Shown here: positions 10,881-22,890 of the stretch, piece by piece
How positions within the stretch are numbered: position 1 is the stretch's first letter
How the letters are laid out: each line of letters begins with the position of its first letter
Assembly (NCBI GenBank): GCA_007570785.1
Contig: ML660201.1
Coordinates: forward strand, 34,557,405 to 34,621,404
Source of the DNA: Antilocapra americana
Taxonomy: Eukaryota; Chordata; Mammalia; Artiodactyla; Antilocapridae
Direction: 5' to 3'
Length of the DNA stretch: 64,000 nucleotides
The notes under the pieces: model-generated
What the model saw: the letters and a program-made list of their open reading frames with translations, nothing else
The model's database searches: none
Told to the model about the DNA's origin: nothing
Program-made: the position numbers and the translations under genes

Positions 10881-11624
10881 GGCTGGAGCCAGAGAATCCC
10901 TAGGAATGTATGAAGGGATGGGGACTCTGTGGGCTAGGGTATTAAGATGGTTTGTCCAAGTTCACACAAGAGAATGGTTGCCAAGACTGTCAGACCACGA
11001 CACTGCTCTATCTCCTCATACAGGGTGCTGCTGGCACTGTATTCCCACAGCGACAAATGACGTGTGTCCTCAGAAAGCAATCACCATATTCTCTTTCAGG
11101 GATCAGCCCAGATCCCTTTCTTTTAGGTATATAGTCACATTTATCTCTAACCTTTCAGTTACATCAAAACCCATCACAGTTGAATTTCATAGTCATTCAT
11201 CCCTTTCTGGGTTTCCTGCCTTTGAGGTATTTAACAGCCACCTGGGTACCATTTGGAGAATGTATTCTTGCTACTCTGATTTGTCAAATGCACCATCAGG
11301 AGAAAGGCATGATTGAAATTCTATCCAGTTCTGTTTAATCTTTTCACTAAGATTCAAAATTGAGCTGCAAAACATATTTGTTGATCACCATCTTTAGAGA
11401 CAGAACTATTTCCCTGTTGCCAATTTGTGTGCAGAGTGGAAAATGCTTAGATATCACAGCTTTCTCTCTTCACAGTGCTGGGACAGCATTAACTATCCTG
11501 TGAAAAGATGGAAGTCATTGGTGCTTAGTCCAGTTTAAAGGCTTTCATAGGTTGCTAATGGAAAGTGAGATAATACTGTGGAAACAGCATACAGCCCAGA
11601 GTGTGCTTGCCATTAACTGTAATG
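10881..11624. other. Unassigned sequence
   Basis: A 136-residue plus-strand frame (10906-11316) runs through it without recognisable domains, and chance is the likelier explanation. No repeat family was assigned. Confidence 0.45.
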
Positions 11625-11825
11625 ATAGTTCTTAATTAGTGAGCACCCACTATGTTCCAAAGAGCTTTTATATACATATCAACAACTATCATAACACCAA
11701 TCCTGCCAAATCAGAATTATCAGCCCTATTTTATATATGACAACAGTGAGGGGCGGGAGGGGGGTTGGAGAATGGAAGCAATTTTACAAGTAAAAGTGCA
11801 AAGGTGGAACTTTTTCACTTTGGCC
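11625..11825 (-). mobile_element. MIR SINE relic
   Basis: Antisense MIR: 'gagcacccactatgttccaa', 'aactatcataacaccaatcc', 'tatcagccctattttatata' and then 'gcaattttacaagtaaaagt'. The G-rich 'ggggcgggaggggggttgg' replaces the usual antisense gaaactgag segment. Confidence 0.55.
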
Positions 11826-13029
11826 TGAAAGGGTGGTAGATGTTAGGTACTTTTATCTGACTGGCATTCATATCCTCCTTTTTGTTTCGTGGACATCATG
11901 TTGACTTTCCTTTGGGAATCATCCCTCCTGAATTCTCAATCCACATGGTTCCAGAGGGCTGATGGGATGCCCTGCCTGCAGGACGGCACACTGCACCTGC
12001 CTGGCCCATGAGTATTCCCTACCCTCCAAACTCTGTGATTGGCTCAGAGATGGACAGCTGACTGAAGTGAGCCAGCTTGCAGCTCACTCACCCAACTTGC
12101 AGCCCCTTCAGGGATGACTTTAGATGTAGAGGGAAGCCCTGACCAGAGTTCTTTCCCTCTCCCTAGGACAACCCACATTCAATAGCTGACTATTGATGGG
12201 GACAGATCTGAAGGGTCCTTCTGTTCTCAGGTCTCTTGCAGGCTCAGTTCAAGTCTTTCTCTCTATACTGTGGCTCACCTTCTCCCTCTGCCCCATTCTA
12301 CTTCCTCCCCCGAAGCGTGGACCCAAGTCCTCTCTGATGTACTGAGTACTAGTCTCTAACTCAGGGTCAGCTTTCTAGGAAACCTAACCTTTCACACACA
12401 ACAGTGTATCTCCAAGCTGCCTCTTTCCCCTCGACCATTCACACTCCATAGCTGCTTCCATGCCTCTTACTTCAAACCCCAAGCTCGGGTAGTCCTGTCC
12501 CAGCCCCTCTCTTCCTGTTTCTCCTGCTCCTCCTTCTGGCCCAGCTCTTTGATAAACCTGGCCTCTTTGATTATGATTGTGTTCCTATATTCCTCCCCAC
12601 TCTGTCTTTCTCTATTTATACTCCAATTCTGAAGCTGGGTTGATAAACAGGAGTCTTTAGCTGGAAAAGACAGACTTAGGAGAATGCGCTATCAGTTGAT
12701 CTAACCACACAGGATCATGGCAATGCTAAAGTTCTCTTAACATAGTGGTAAACTTAAGTTGGTTGGGAGGGTGGCTGAGGTGGGGACTGAGATGAATGAT
12801 GGCATTTAGAGATCATGAAACTGAACTTGTCAATGGAAAATTCTAAAGGTTAAAAGATGTGAAGCCCACCTATGAGAAAATCACATATTTTGTACCCTTC
12901 CTTCTAATGTTTTGTGAACACAACTGTGTGTGGGGAAAATGCATTTATTTACAAAAACAAAAACAACAGTGATTGAAAAAAAGCCATTTACTTGGATACG
13001 AGGAAGGACATGGATATAATGAATATTGC
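11826..13029. other. Unassigned sequence, perhaps an old repeat at 11.84-12.4 kb
   Basis: 'ctgtgattggctcagagatg' followed by a 'gacagctgactgaagtgagc' block resembles an old interspersed repeat I cannot name. There is no gene-like feature. 12400-12640 is pyrimidine-rich. Confidence 0.4.
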
Positions 13030-13041
13030 AAAGGTGATATG

Positions 13042-13254
13042 TTTGTGTGCTCAAGTTGCTTCAGTCATGTCTGATTCTTGTAACCCCATGCACTGTAGCC
13101 TACCTGGCTCCTCTGCTCATCGAATTCTCCAGGCAAGAATACTGGAGTGGGTTGCTGCTCCCTTCTCCAGGGAATCTTTCTGACCGAGGGGTTGAACCTG
13201 GCTTTCCCACATTGCAGGCAGATTCCTTACTGTCCGAGTCACCAGGGAAGCCCT
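13042..13254 (-). mobile_element. Bov-tA SINE with target duplication
   Basis: A full antisense copy from 'caagttgcttcagtcatgtc' to 'gagtcaccagggaagccc'. The duplication aaaggtgatatg / aaaggtggtatg (11 of 12) lies at 13030-13041 and 13255-13266. Confidence 0.95.
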
Positions 13255-13266
13255 AAAGGTGGTATG

Positions 13267-14179
13267 CAAATAACTAAACGGGAGGAACCCTTTCTTACAG
13301 GGGCTGCTGTGAGGCTGTGAGGATTGGGTCAAATCATTGTGTGAGCATAATGCTGCGTGTGAGTGGCAGACATCTGCTGGTTTCTATGAAACACTGCATA
13401 ATCTATTAAAAGACTCTCCCCATTTAGAGAGGTGGCAGTTTTCCTGAAAGGACTCTCAGGCCAAATACAACCTGACCCCAGAGAAGTGGAAGTCTTGAAG
13501 GACAAGACCATTTGTTTTGAAAATTCTAATTATCTGGAAAGAAGAGCAGAGGCCAGTGGCAGGGTTCCCGCTATCTTGTCGAGGTTTTCTTGTGGCCCAA
13601 GGTTCACCATCAGCCATGGAATCAGACGGCAAGCTATCCTCAATGGCACAGCTGATGTGCTGAACTTGGGCAGACCCATGCTTTGTTCCACAAGCCCAGC
13701 TCCCAGCGCCCAACAGGTTGACTGTGGCTGGCTGTCTGCTGCATCCCCTAAGGCTGAGCCCAGGTCAGTCACCCAGAACGAAGGCTCACTGGAACACAGT
13801 GAGTCACAGCTGGATTTGCATGTTAAGAAAAAAAAGAGAAAAAGGAAGTAAATATAATCCAATTCTGCTCTTACTCTCATAGAAGATAATTACAACCGAA
13901 CAAGAAAATGAAACGTCAAAGTGCCAGGCTATATTATAATTAAACAAACACAAAGCAGGTTTCAGGGACATTAAGGATGCCATCGAAAAGATTCAAACAA
14001 AGCCTGTTAACAAGGAAGGCAGACACCTTGTCATTACTTCAGAACTCAGCACTGCCCCATGCCTTCTAAGATGGCAGGCCACAATGGAACACATGGACTC
14101 CTACTGCAGAGGAGAAGTTTCTTTCTTTATTTTTGGGGTGAGATAATTAGACTCAGTAGCTAAGGTAGAAGCCAAGGAG
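13267..14179. other. Repeat-free stretch with a 139-codon open frame
   Basis: An open frame on the plus strand at 13432-13851 has no recognisable domain. It ends in a basic run (KKKKRKRK) encoded by an A-rich segment. The opposite strand is also open for 116 codons (13530-13880), which is typical of a stretch with few stops and does not indicate a gene. No splice signals, poly-A signal or homologous family were recognised. Calling this protein-coding is not supported. Confidence 0.4.
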
Positions 14180-14335
14180 TCAATTAAACCAGGGTTCAAA
14201 TGCCACTCAGTCCCTCAGTAGAGGCACACTTTGTGCCTTCACTTCTTATCTATAACATATGGATTAATAACAGGAGGTTTTGAGAAATGTGGGAAGCCAC
14301 CCACCCTGGAGCTTAATTTGTAATAAGTACTCTCC
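14180..14335 (+). mobile_element. Possible MIR relic
   Basis: 'ttaaaccagggttcaaatgc', 'cttcacttcttatctataac' and 'atatggattaataacaggag' are in MIR order, but divergence is high. Confidence 0.4.
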
Positions 14336-15009
14336 ATGTGCTGGCTGTACGCCACCACAACAATTAGTATAGCCCACAATGATTCATTATACACACCCTA
14401 GAAGTGCTGAACAAGATGAAATAAAGGTGAATGATCTTCTGGCTAGTCCCACGATGTAACTTGGCATTCGTCTTCTATGATCTTGACATGGCTAACGTTT
14501 GGTCTTGGGTCTTTCAGCTTTGATAGTCTATGCAAGACTTTCAGCTCTATGAGGTTAAGAATCATATTTGCTTTTTCTCAAGAGTTTTTTTGACTTACAT
14601 ATAACATGTTTTTCAAAGGAGTCACTGACTGACTCTCTACTTAAAAGAGCATTATCCAGCTTATCACTTATATTTTCCCAAACTTGCAATAGAGGGTTTT
14701 CTTCTACTTGGTCTCATAGAAAGTCTAACCACATACTCACAGTGCTCAACCACTATCTCATTTGAAAACATTTTCTAGATAATTTTTGGAAAAAATATAA
14801 ATTAGTGGCAGCAGAGAGAAGAGCTAGAGGTGCTATCAATGTTATTGGCCAGATTATCCATTTATGTTTCTTCACTGGTAAGACAGGAGTTCGAAAAGAA
14901 ACTTCCAGTTTACTGAGTAACTTCATTTCCATACTTCCATTTGATTAAAAAAAATTCTCAGAGTTTAAACCAATGATCTTCAAACTGTGGGGCACATTCT
15001 TAGAATGAA
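14336..15009. other. Unassigned AT-rich sequence
   Basis: No gene and no assignable repeat were seen. Confidence 0.5.
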
Positions 15010-15112
15010 AGGTACTGAGTGCAGCACTTTAACAGCATCATTATTTAGGATTTTAAATAGTTCAGTTGGAATTCCATCACCTCCACTAGCTTTGTTCATA
15101 GTAATACTTCCC
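15010..15112 (-). mobile_element. Short internal BovB fragment
   Basis: 'gagtgcagcactttaacagc' followed by 'atcattatttaggattttaa' and 'ggaattccatcacctccact' is the antisense of an internal BovB region lying upstream of the RT. Neither BovB end is present, so this is a rearranged or deleted remnant. An L1 3' end abuts it. Confidence 0.75.
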
Positions 15113-15164
15113 AAAAGAGTGTGGTATAGACAAAAAAAAAATTTATTTGAGAAAAAAACTCGGT

Positions 15165-15405
15165 TTGAGAGACTAACATTGAAACATGTATACTACCATA
15201 TGTGAAATGGATGACCAGTTCAAGCTCGATGCATGAAACAGGGCACTCAAAGCCGGTGCACTGGAGCAGCTCAGAGGGATGGGGTGGGGAGGGAGGTGGG
15301 GACATACGCACACCCACGGCTGATTCATGTCAATCTACGGCAAAAACCATCACAGTATTGTAAAGTAATTAGCCTCCAATTAAAATAAATAAATTTATAT
15401 TAAGA
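15165..15405 (+). mobile_element. L1 LINE 3'-UTR fragment (ruminant type)
   Basis: It is sense to an L1 3' end: 'aacattgaaacatgtatact', 'gatggggtggggagggaggt', 'gctgattcatgtcaatctac', 'agtattgtaaagtaattagc' and a final 'ccaattaaaataaataaatt' A-rich tail. Confidence 0.75.
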
Positions 15406-15645
15406 ACTTACATAATGCTTAGTTATAATTATTATCATAGTATATTTCACCATACTACTCTTTACTTTTATATTACTTCATGTTTTTTATTTTAATACAA
15501 TTTTTAAAAGAAACCTTCTCTTACTATCATAATTAAAAACTTGTATCTTATAACCTAAGTGGAAGCCATTTGTGAAAAACTTTTTATTAAATTTAGTAAA
15601 ACTGTACCACCAGCTCTCTATTAAACTTCTCATAGAGGAGAAAGA

Positions 15646-15861
15646 TGGATCTTTCCTGGTGGCTCAGTGGTAAAGAATCTGCCTGTAGTATAGGAAATGC
15701 AAGACAATCCCTGGGTCAGGAAGACCCCCGAAGGAGAAAATGGCAACCCACTCCAGTATTCTTGCCTGGGAAATCCCACAGACAGAGGTGCCTGGTGGGC
15801 TACAGTCTATGGGGTCTCAGAGTTGGACACAACTGAGTGACTGAGAATAAGCATAAGCATG
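15646..15861 (+). mobile_element. Bov-tA SINE with perfect 12-base duplication
   Basis: The complete structure runs from the 'tttcctggtggctcagtgg' head to the 'cacaactgagtgactgag' tail. agaggagaaaga is duplicated exactly at 15634-15645 and 15862-15873, which suggests a fairly young insertion. Confidence 0.96.
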
Positions 15862-15873
15862 AGAGGAGAAAGA

Positions 15874-17859
15874 CAGGAAGCCAAGACGTGCATCCTGCTC
15901 TTGCAGGGAGGAGCGCTGTCCCTACAAACAGCAGAAAGTCCTACCAGGGTCACTCATGGCCTCTTCCAGCCCTTTGCTTATACTGCTCCAGGACAGCTGG
16001 ACTGACTTATCTGCTTAGTAAACACGGGAAGGATAAAAGAAAATCTTGGTTCAGACCCACTCCTTTTTCTTGGGAGCTATTGAGTCTCATGTTATAATGT
16101 TCTCCCCAGCTCCGTCCTTCAATGGTCTTCACGTGCTTGCTACTCTTGGATTTTATGATCAATTTGTTCAGAATGTTGGTGGGTAAAAAGTGGGCTCTTT
16201 TGTTAGAACCAAAGGTGAACTGATCTGAAAGTCTTCAGAGAAAGTTGATAGGAAATTATTTAATGGATGAGTAAGGCCAACAACTCCTTAGTTCTCTGAT
16301 AAATCTGTACTTCTCTGAAAGTGATCCAGTGTCTTGCACATCTCCTGATGTGAAGGATTTGTGGGGCTAGAACAAAAGATCTAACACTCATGTCATTCGA
16401 GTCTCAGAAGGAAAGAAGAAAGAAGCTATAGAGGTGTTCAAAAGAATTATGGCTGAAAATTTCTTAAATTTAGCAAGAGACATAATCTTGAATGTACTAT
16501 TCTCTCTTTTGTGTATGCTTGCAAAATTCTATACTAGCTTTGAAGAGAGAAAGCATTTGAACGTGAATACCTTTTCTACTCTGTGATTTAATGTTACTTA
16601 ACATTATGACTTTTTGGGAATGTAAAGTCACATTGTGAAATACTATATTAGACATCATTTATAATACTAATATAAATATCTGTAATTTATATACAAAATA
16701 CATATGTAGAGTTATTACTTATTGAAAATATTCTACTAGACTGAATATTTTTCTTTATAAAAGGTTTGATTTTATTTTTGTAGTAAATGTAATATAGATT
16801 CATAAATCAACTCTGAAGAATCATAACTTGAACCTTTTACTCTTTACTTTCTGAACCAATACTAATAAGACTTCTTAGTGAAGCTGATCTGTTGAATATA
16901 CTGTGCCTACTTATTCTAACAGCCTTTATCTTATTTTTCTCTAATTTCCATTATACTTGTTTATTAAAAGATTCAAGATTCCCTTGGCAGTAAGGGAAAA
17001 AAAATCAGAAAACATAGAACATTCTGTATACTAACTCTACAATGTGCTACTAAGTATAAAACCATGGAATTAGTATTTTTGTTTAATAACATAGATTCCA
17101 GTTTTCTGGAGAATTGTGACTTCCTGAGGCAAGGTTTTTAAAGCATATAAAATATATTTCACTTGGTTTGCTTCATCTGTGCTGTTTGATTCTTTGAAAA
17201 TTTTTTTTCATCTCTTATTTTTACAGTATACTAAAACATAGACTTTAACTCAAAGTACGTGATTTCATTAAAGATGATAGGTTGACATTACCTTACTGAA
17301 ATTTGCTATTGTCCTGAAGCTATTTTATTGTACCTTTCCAGGCCGTCAGTTTCACTTAAACCTGATAATTATACTTATAAAATAAGACTTCTTCTCTTAC
17401 CTGAAAGTGACTTCTAACATGGGAGCAAGTTGCCCATAAATCCTAGAATCATTAACTCTGTTTAAGTTTCAGACAACTAGAGAACCATTAGCTAAAAAGT
17501 TGGAAATAAAATGTCACATTCTGGGCAGCTAACTCAATAAGAAAACATTTTTCTGGTGCTTAAATATTTTCAAGTGCTCTTTGTTAAATAAATATTGAAG
17601 TCACTGAACAGCAGATGCTTTTCATAAATGTTATGTCTATTATATAGCATGAGAATCTAAAAACTATCAACATTATTAGTCCCAGTTTTTCCTTAAAATT
17701 TTTATTTACAATTTAAAAATGAACTATCACCTCAACTCATACAGAGCTAAGTAAGCTGTAGCTGGGAAAGGGGGACACTTAAAAGTGAATGATAAGAAGG
17801 GAAAGTAGTCTAAGGCATGACTTTGTGAAGAACATTAAAATGACAACACTTCATCAAAG
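15874..17859. other. AT-rich unassigned sequence, 2 kb
   Basis: This is one of the larger blocks in which I recognise no interspersed repeat. From about 16480 to 17700 it is strongly AT-rich. No open frame of interest and no gene signal was found. It could be unique sequence or a very old, unrecognisable repeat. Confidence 0.5.
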
Positions 17860-18581
17860 CATCTATCATGGGCCAGGGGCTGTGTTATGTATTAAGAATA
17901 AAACAGAAAATAACACGAGTAGGGTCTTTGCTTTTGTAAAGCTTACACTATAGTGGAGGAGAGAATCAATAAACAAAGAAAGAAAGAATTCCAGATGGTA
18001 ACCAGTTGTATGAATCAAATAAAAGGGAAGTGATAAAAAAGACAGGGGGAATGTATGCAGTTACTTCAGATAAGATGACCAAGAAAAGTCATTCCCATAA
18101 CTTGGTACCTGAGCTAAAGCCTGGATGAAGAGAAATATCTAATCAAGCAAAGAAATGAAAGGGAAGCGGAGTGGCAGGCAGAGCATTGTTTTGGGCTGAT
18201 ATTCAGCAAGTGTAAAGGGACTGGGGTAGGAAGTTTTGGCCATTCACAGAAACAGAAAGAGGCTCAGGGTAAAGGCAGAACAGTGCTTAAGGTATAGAGA
18301 AGTGTACACTGAGGTAGAGAGAAGGGCAAGGGGTTGTATCATGTAGCACCTTGCAGGCCATGAGAAAGAGTTCATATTTTATCCTAAGTACAAGAAGAAA
18401 TCATAAGAGGTTTCACAATGAAGTGACATGAACGTATTTGCACTGTAACAAGATCGTTCCTGCAGCTATACTAGAATGGACTTTAAAGGGCAAAACTAGA
18501 AGAAGGTTCAGGTAGGAAGACTCATGCAGGGGAGGGGCAATATAGGAGTAGGAGATTAAGAGCTATAAAATACTCTGTACG

Positions 18582-19450
18582 GGCTTCACTGGGGGCTAAG
18601 TTGTAAAGAATCCGCCTGCCAATGCAAGATCATGGCATCCAGTCCCATCACTTCATGGCAAATAGATGGGGAAACAGTGGCAACAACGGCTGACTTTATT
18701 TTTTGGGGCTCTGAAATCACTGCAGATGGTGATTGCAGCCATGAAATTAAAAGATGCTTACTCCTTGGAAGGAAAGTTATGACCATCCTAGACAGCATAT
18801 TGAAAAGCAGAGACATTACTTTGTCAACAAAGGTCCGTCTAGTCAAGGCTATGGTTTTTCCAGTGGTCATGTATGGATGTGAGAGTTGTACTATAAAGAA
18901 AGCTGAGCACTGAAGAATTTATGCTTTTGAACTGTGGTGTTGGAGAAGACTCTTGAGAGTCCCTTGGACTGCAAGGGGATCCAACCAGTCCATCCTAAAG
19001 GAGATCAGTCCTGGGTGTTCATTGGAAGGACTGATGTTGAAGCTGAAACTTCAATACTTTAGCCACCTGATGCAAAGAGCTGATTCATTTGAAAGACCCT
19101 GATGCTGGGAAAGATTGAGGGTGGGAGGAGAAGGGGATGACAAAGGATGAGATGGTTGGATGGCATCACTGACTCAATGGACATGGGTTTGGGTGGACTC
19201 CAGGAGTTGGTGACAGATGGGGAGGCCTCGCGTGCTGCGGTTTGTGGGGTTGCAAAGAGTTGGACATGACTGAGCAACTGAACTGAACTGATGCAAGAGA
19301 CATGGCTGAGTCAGGAAGATTCCCTGGAGAAGGAAATTGCAACCAACTCCAGTATTCTTGTCTGGAAAATCCCATGGACAGAGAAGCCTGGCAAGCCACA
19401 GTCCATGGGGTCACAAAAGAGTCGGAGACAACCTAGGCATTAAACAATAA
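18582..19450 (+). mobile_element. Bov-tA SINE split by a BovB insertion
   Basis: The tRNA-derived head (18582-18629, 'gtaaagaatccgcctgccaa') stops abruptly. The body resumes at 19291 ('gagtcaggaagattccctgg' to 'gagtcggagacaacc'). The two halves join seamlessly when the BovB and one copy of the duplication are removed. Confidence 0.93.
18630..19290 (+). mobile_element. BovB LINE 3' fragment inside Bov-tA
   Basis: It is 5'-truncated to the region downstream of the RT catalytic motif and ends in aactga repeats. The 8-base duplication atgcaaga lies at 18622-18629 and 19291-19298. A 94-codon remnant frame (18632-18913) ends at a TGA within 'gagcactgaagaa', where the other copies read an Arg-type codon. 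This is consistent with decay of a CGA codon. Confidence 0.95.
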
Positions 19451-19451
19451 C

Positions 19452-19582
19452 AGTGCTTTGTGTAAAATAAATAAGCTACAAGGATATATTGTACAGCATG
19501 GAGAATAGAGTCAATCGTCTATAACAGCAATAAATGGGGTAAAACCTATAAAATATTGAATCACAAAAAATAAAAAAAGAAG
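19452..19582 (+). mobile_element. L1 LINE 3'-end fragment
   Basis: 'ggatatattgtacagcatgg', 'ataaatggggtaaaacctat' and 'aaaatattgaatcacaaaaa' match artiodactyl L1 3' tails, ending in an A-rich run. It lies between the Bov-tA and the right half of the L2. Confidence 0.6.
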
Positions 19583-19945
19583 ACCATTGCAGGAACCCTC
19601 TTGAAAGATGTGATGGCTTGGACCAGGGTAGATGTAGTGAGGACAGAGAGAAGCAGTTGGATTTGAGATATGTCCAGAAAGTACTACTGACAGCACTTGC
19701 TAATTAATTTGAAAGGAAAGGGGGAGAAAAGGAAGGAGACCAAGATTGACTTGGTTTTGGTGCTATGTCCTAACAGGAGAAGAACTCTAGAAGAGCAGGT
19801 GTTAAGGTGGAAACCAAGAGTTTCTTTTGGGACAAGTTAATTTCCTGATGCCTTAAGACATCCAAGTGGACATGTCTGGTGGACCATTACATATTTAAGG
19901 CTGGAGTTGCAAGGGCAGTTCAAGGCTGGAGATAGGAGTTTTGCT

Positions 19946-21197
19946 CACACTGGCACCTGGAAAATATTTTTTAAAGTAGTTCCCAAGGAAATTACTATAC
20001 TGGCATTAAATATCATTTCAGGGATAAATGTGTACAACAGAATTTAACTGTAAACTAAGGCAAAACTGATGGTAGGAGGTTCCATTTATATCAACTATAA
20101 TCAAAATATCATACAGGTATAGCAGGAAACCCTGAAGGACCTGAAGACTCAGGGTCTAAGAATGCTTTAATTGTGCAAATAAAACGAGATTATTTAAATT
20201 TTTATTCAACAATGTGGCTTGCAGAGTATTTTCTGAGCTTCTGAATGCACTCTATACAGGATTCTTCAACTCAGCACTAAATTTGCACAAGGTTCTTACT
20301 CGTGAACTCAGAGCTCAACCTGATAGTATACCACATAAAATTTGAAAATTTCCCCTTGTTTTGAAACCCTAAACGTGCCAAGAGATCCACCCTGCAGTCC
20401 CACCTCTGGCCTAGAAACTTCCAACTATACCCACAAGTCATACAGAAAAAGCCATGTGGCATCGGTCCATTTTAAACATCCGAGTGTGAAATGGGCACAG
20501 TTAAGTTCCAGGATAATGTTTTGGATAGGTACAAATGTCTGTTTTCAGACCTCTAGAGAAGATTATGAAGTTCTATTAAAATAAAGTATCCAATAGATTC
20601 TTTAATGGTAAACTAGATAGCTTATCAATACATTTTTTTTAAACTTACCTAAAGGATGATCAAAAGATTAGAGAAATCCCAGACATAGGTAGAGTCAGTC
20701 CCTTCAGAACATTCTCAAGGGCCAGCTTTTTCTAAATGAAATCTTGCCAAGTATTTTTAAAACATCATTGTTCTCATCTTGGTTTAGATTTGGGAAAAGC
20801 TTCCCCCACAGAGAACTCAGAGGATAAAGAAGGATTAACACATCCACTTCAGGATGACATCTACAGATGTAAGACGGGTCTACACCACTCCTCCATCTCT
20901 AGCCACTTGCTTATTATGTGGGCTTTAACAAGCCAGAAAGAATGTGACTAAACCACAAGGACGAAGCCACATAAACCACTTTTGAATTTTATCCTCTGCT
21001 TCATGGAGGGAAAATTCAAATACGCTAACGTTCCATTTATAACATATCTCAAGGGATAATAAAAGGACTTGGACAAGCTCTGAGTTTCTGAATCTTTGGA
21101 TGCTGTGGATGGGGAAGGAAAAGCAGTTTAGTTTTCACTGGCCTGCATCAACCTAAGAACTTCACACAGTGATAAAGAAACACAGGGGGAATCTAGG
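19946..21197. other. Unassigned sequence
   Basis: Open frames of up to 80 codons (20342-20584) lack motifs. No repeat was assigned. Confidence 0.5.
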
Positions 21198-21340
21198 GAC
21201 TCCCTGGCAGTCCAGTGACTGACTCTGCACTCCCAGTGCAGGGGCCAAGGTTTGATCCCTGGGCAGGGAACTAGATCCTGCATGCCACAGTGAAGATCCC
21301 ACGTGCTGCAACTGGGATCTGATGCAGCTAAAGAAATATT
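21198..21340 (+). mobile_element. CHR-type tRNA-derived SINE
   Basis: 'gggactccctggcagtccag', 'cagtgcaggggccaagg', 'tttgatccctgggcaggg' and 'aactagatcctgcatgcc' follow the CHR SINE order shared by ruminants, hippos and whales. The box-B-like 'ggtttgatccc' is retained. Confidence 0.85.
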
Positions 21341-21817
21341 TCAAAAGAGAAGGAAGAGAGTCTAAAAAATGCTTTAAAGCAAGAAGTAAAATATAGTACT
21401 AGATGACTGAGAAATATCCCAATTATGAGCAAATGTAAAACAATGACATACAATGCCTTGAGAGCAACATCTCTCTCCCTAACCTTCACACCAATAGGTA
21501 ATAATTTATTAAATAGCAACAGCCGCAAAAAAAGAGTAGAATAGAAAAAGAGATCAAACCTTAGGGAGTTTGAACACCAAATTTCAAAGGAATGGATATG
21601 TATATTCAACGGAAAAAGACAAGAATTGAAATGTTTTAAGAAAAGTAGAAATCAAGAAAGATCACATGGGTCAGATATTTGGCAATCGGCACTTGATTGC
21701 TTTATTTTCCCAGCCGACTTTATACTGCTGCTGCATGTACAAAGCTCGTTTCCATCGATTTCCCCCCATACCAGCTGTCCCTCTTGGTACACTTAACCTC
21801 GCCACCACCTCGCAGAT
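21341..21817. other. Unassigned sequence
   Basis: No gene or repeat was recognised. The left part is purine-rich. Confidence 0.5.
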
Positions 21818-22168
21818 TGCATTAGTCAACTCTGGCTGCCAGAATGCCACTGACTGAGGGGTTTAAACAGCAGAAACTGACTTTCTCACAATTCTAGAGG
21901 TTGCAAGCCCCAGAGAATGTGGCCCCCTCCCCATTCTCGTGCTGCTCTGTCATGGGATCGTGGTCACCCTGTGCCCACATATCGCTGGCATCTTTCTCTT
22001 CTTGTAAGGACACCAGTCACGTTGGGTTTGGATCCCACTGTAATGGCTCATTTTTATTCAATCAACTCTTTAAAGACCTTATTTCCAAATACAGCTAAAT
22101 TCTGAGTCACTGGCGGTTGGGGCATCAACATGTGAATTTGGGGGTGATGATATTCAGCCCGCAATACA
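21818..22168 (-). mobile_element. MaLR-type solo LTR (MLT1/MST-like)
   Basis: It is antisense to an ERVL-MaLR LTR: 'gtcaactctggctgccagaa', 'cagcagaaactgactttctc', 'cacaattctagaggttgcaa', 'tctttaaagaccttatttcc', and at the far end 'gcatcaacatgtgaatttgg' with 'gatattcagcccgcaata'. It is a solo LTR with no internal region next to it. Confidence 0.75.
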
Positions 22169-22727
22169 GACCAGAAGCAAGGATACATTATTTTTCCTAA
22201 TCTTGAAAATGACAGCATCTTCACAAAGCCTTGAAGTTTCTTAGACTTGAGAAGGCAGTCCCCCTGCTCAGGTCTGGGCTTTGAGCATCCATCAACGCAT
22301 GGCCATCACCTTTCACTGCAGTCCCTGCAGCAGCTCTTTGCAATCTACTGGAAGCAACAGCAACACTGCAGAAACAGAACAGCTCTTTCCAAAGCTACTG
22401 ATAAAGACCTTCGGCTGCATCTGAGGGCCATTTCTCCATCCTTCTTCCTCTGGTTCACTGGGTAGCCCTGGACACTGTTGGCACTGCCTCCTCCAAAGTA
22501 CATTCTTTCCTTTGGGGACTGTGACTTTCCGTGCAAAGGACTTCTCATTTTTTCAGTCTGCTCTGTTTTCACTTTCCTTAAGAAAACTCTGCCCTTTTCA
22601 CTTCAGCCATCATCTTCTACACAGGTGGCCCTGAAATGAGTTCCCCAGACCTGGACTGCCTGCAAGCTGAAGTCTCTTACATTCAGTGCTAGGCTCTGCA
22701 TCTGCACTTGTTGTAGCACACTACTGT
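22169..22727. other. Unassigned sequence
   Basis: CTG/CAG-rich words occur near 22310-22400 but there is no tandem array. No gene was seen. Confidence 0.5.
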
Positions 22728-22890
22728 AAATAAAAAAGATAATCGACAAGGACCTACCACATAGCGCAGGGAACTCTACTCAATATTCTATATACATGTA
22801 TGTGAACATGAATCATTCTGCTGTACACCTGAAACTAACACAATGCTGTAGATCAACTATACTTCAATAATTTTGTTTTTTAAAAAAAAA
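22728..22890 (+). mobile_element. L1 LINE 3'-end fragment
   Basis: 'cctaccacatagcgcaggga', 'ctcaatattctatatacatg', 'ctgtacacctgaaactaaca' and 'gtagatcaactatacttcaa' are the conserved order of an artiodactyl L1 3' UTR. They are followed by an A-run. Confidence 0.75.

Larger units (their letters stand above)
17860..19945 (-). mobile_element. L2 LINE relic hosting three younger insertions
   Basis: Antisense L2 is clear on both sides of the insertion stack. Left: 'aagcttacactatagtggag', 'acctgagctaaagcctggat', 'gtagcaccttgcaggccatg', 'ggtttcacaatgaagtgaca'. Right (from 19583): 'gatggcttggaccagggtag' and 'aagacatccaagtggacatg'. Read on the minus strand, these correspond to the CR1-like L2 reverse-transcriptase region and 3' end. 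No open frame survives. Confidence 0.75.

Noticed and set aside
13456..13880. Minus-strand frames of 85 and 116 codons opposite the 139-codon frame.
   Set aside because: They overlap one another and the plus-strand frame, and none has motifs. This is a stop-poor stretch.
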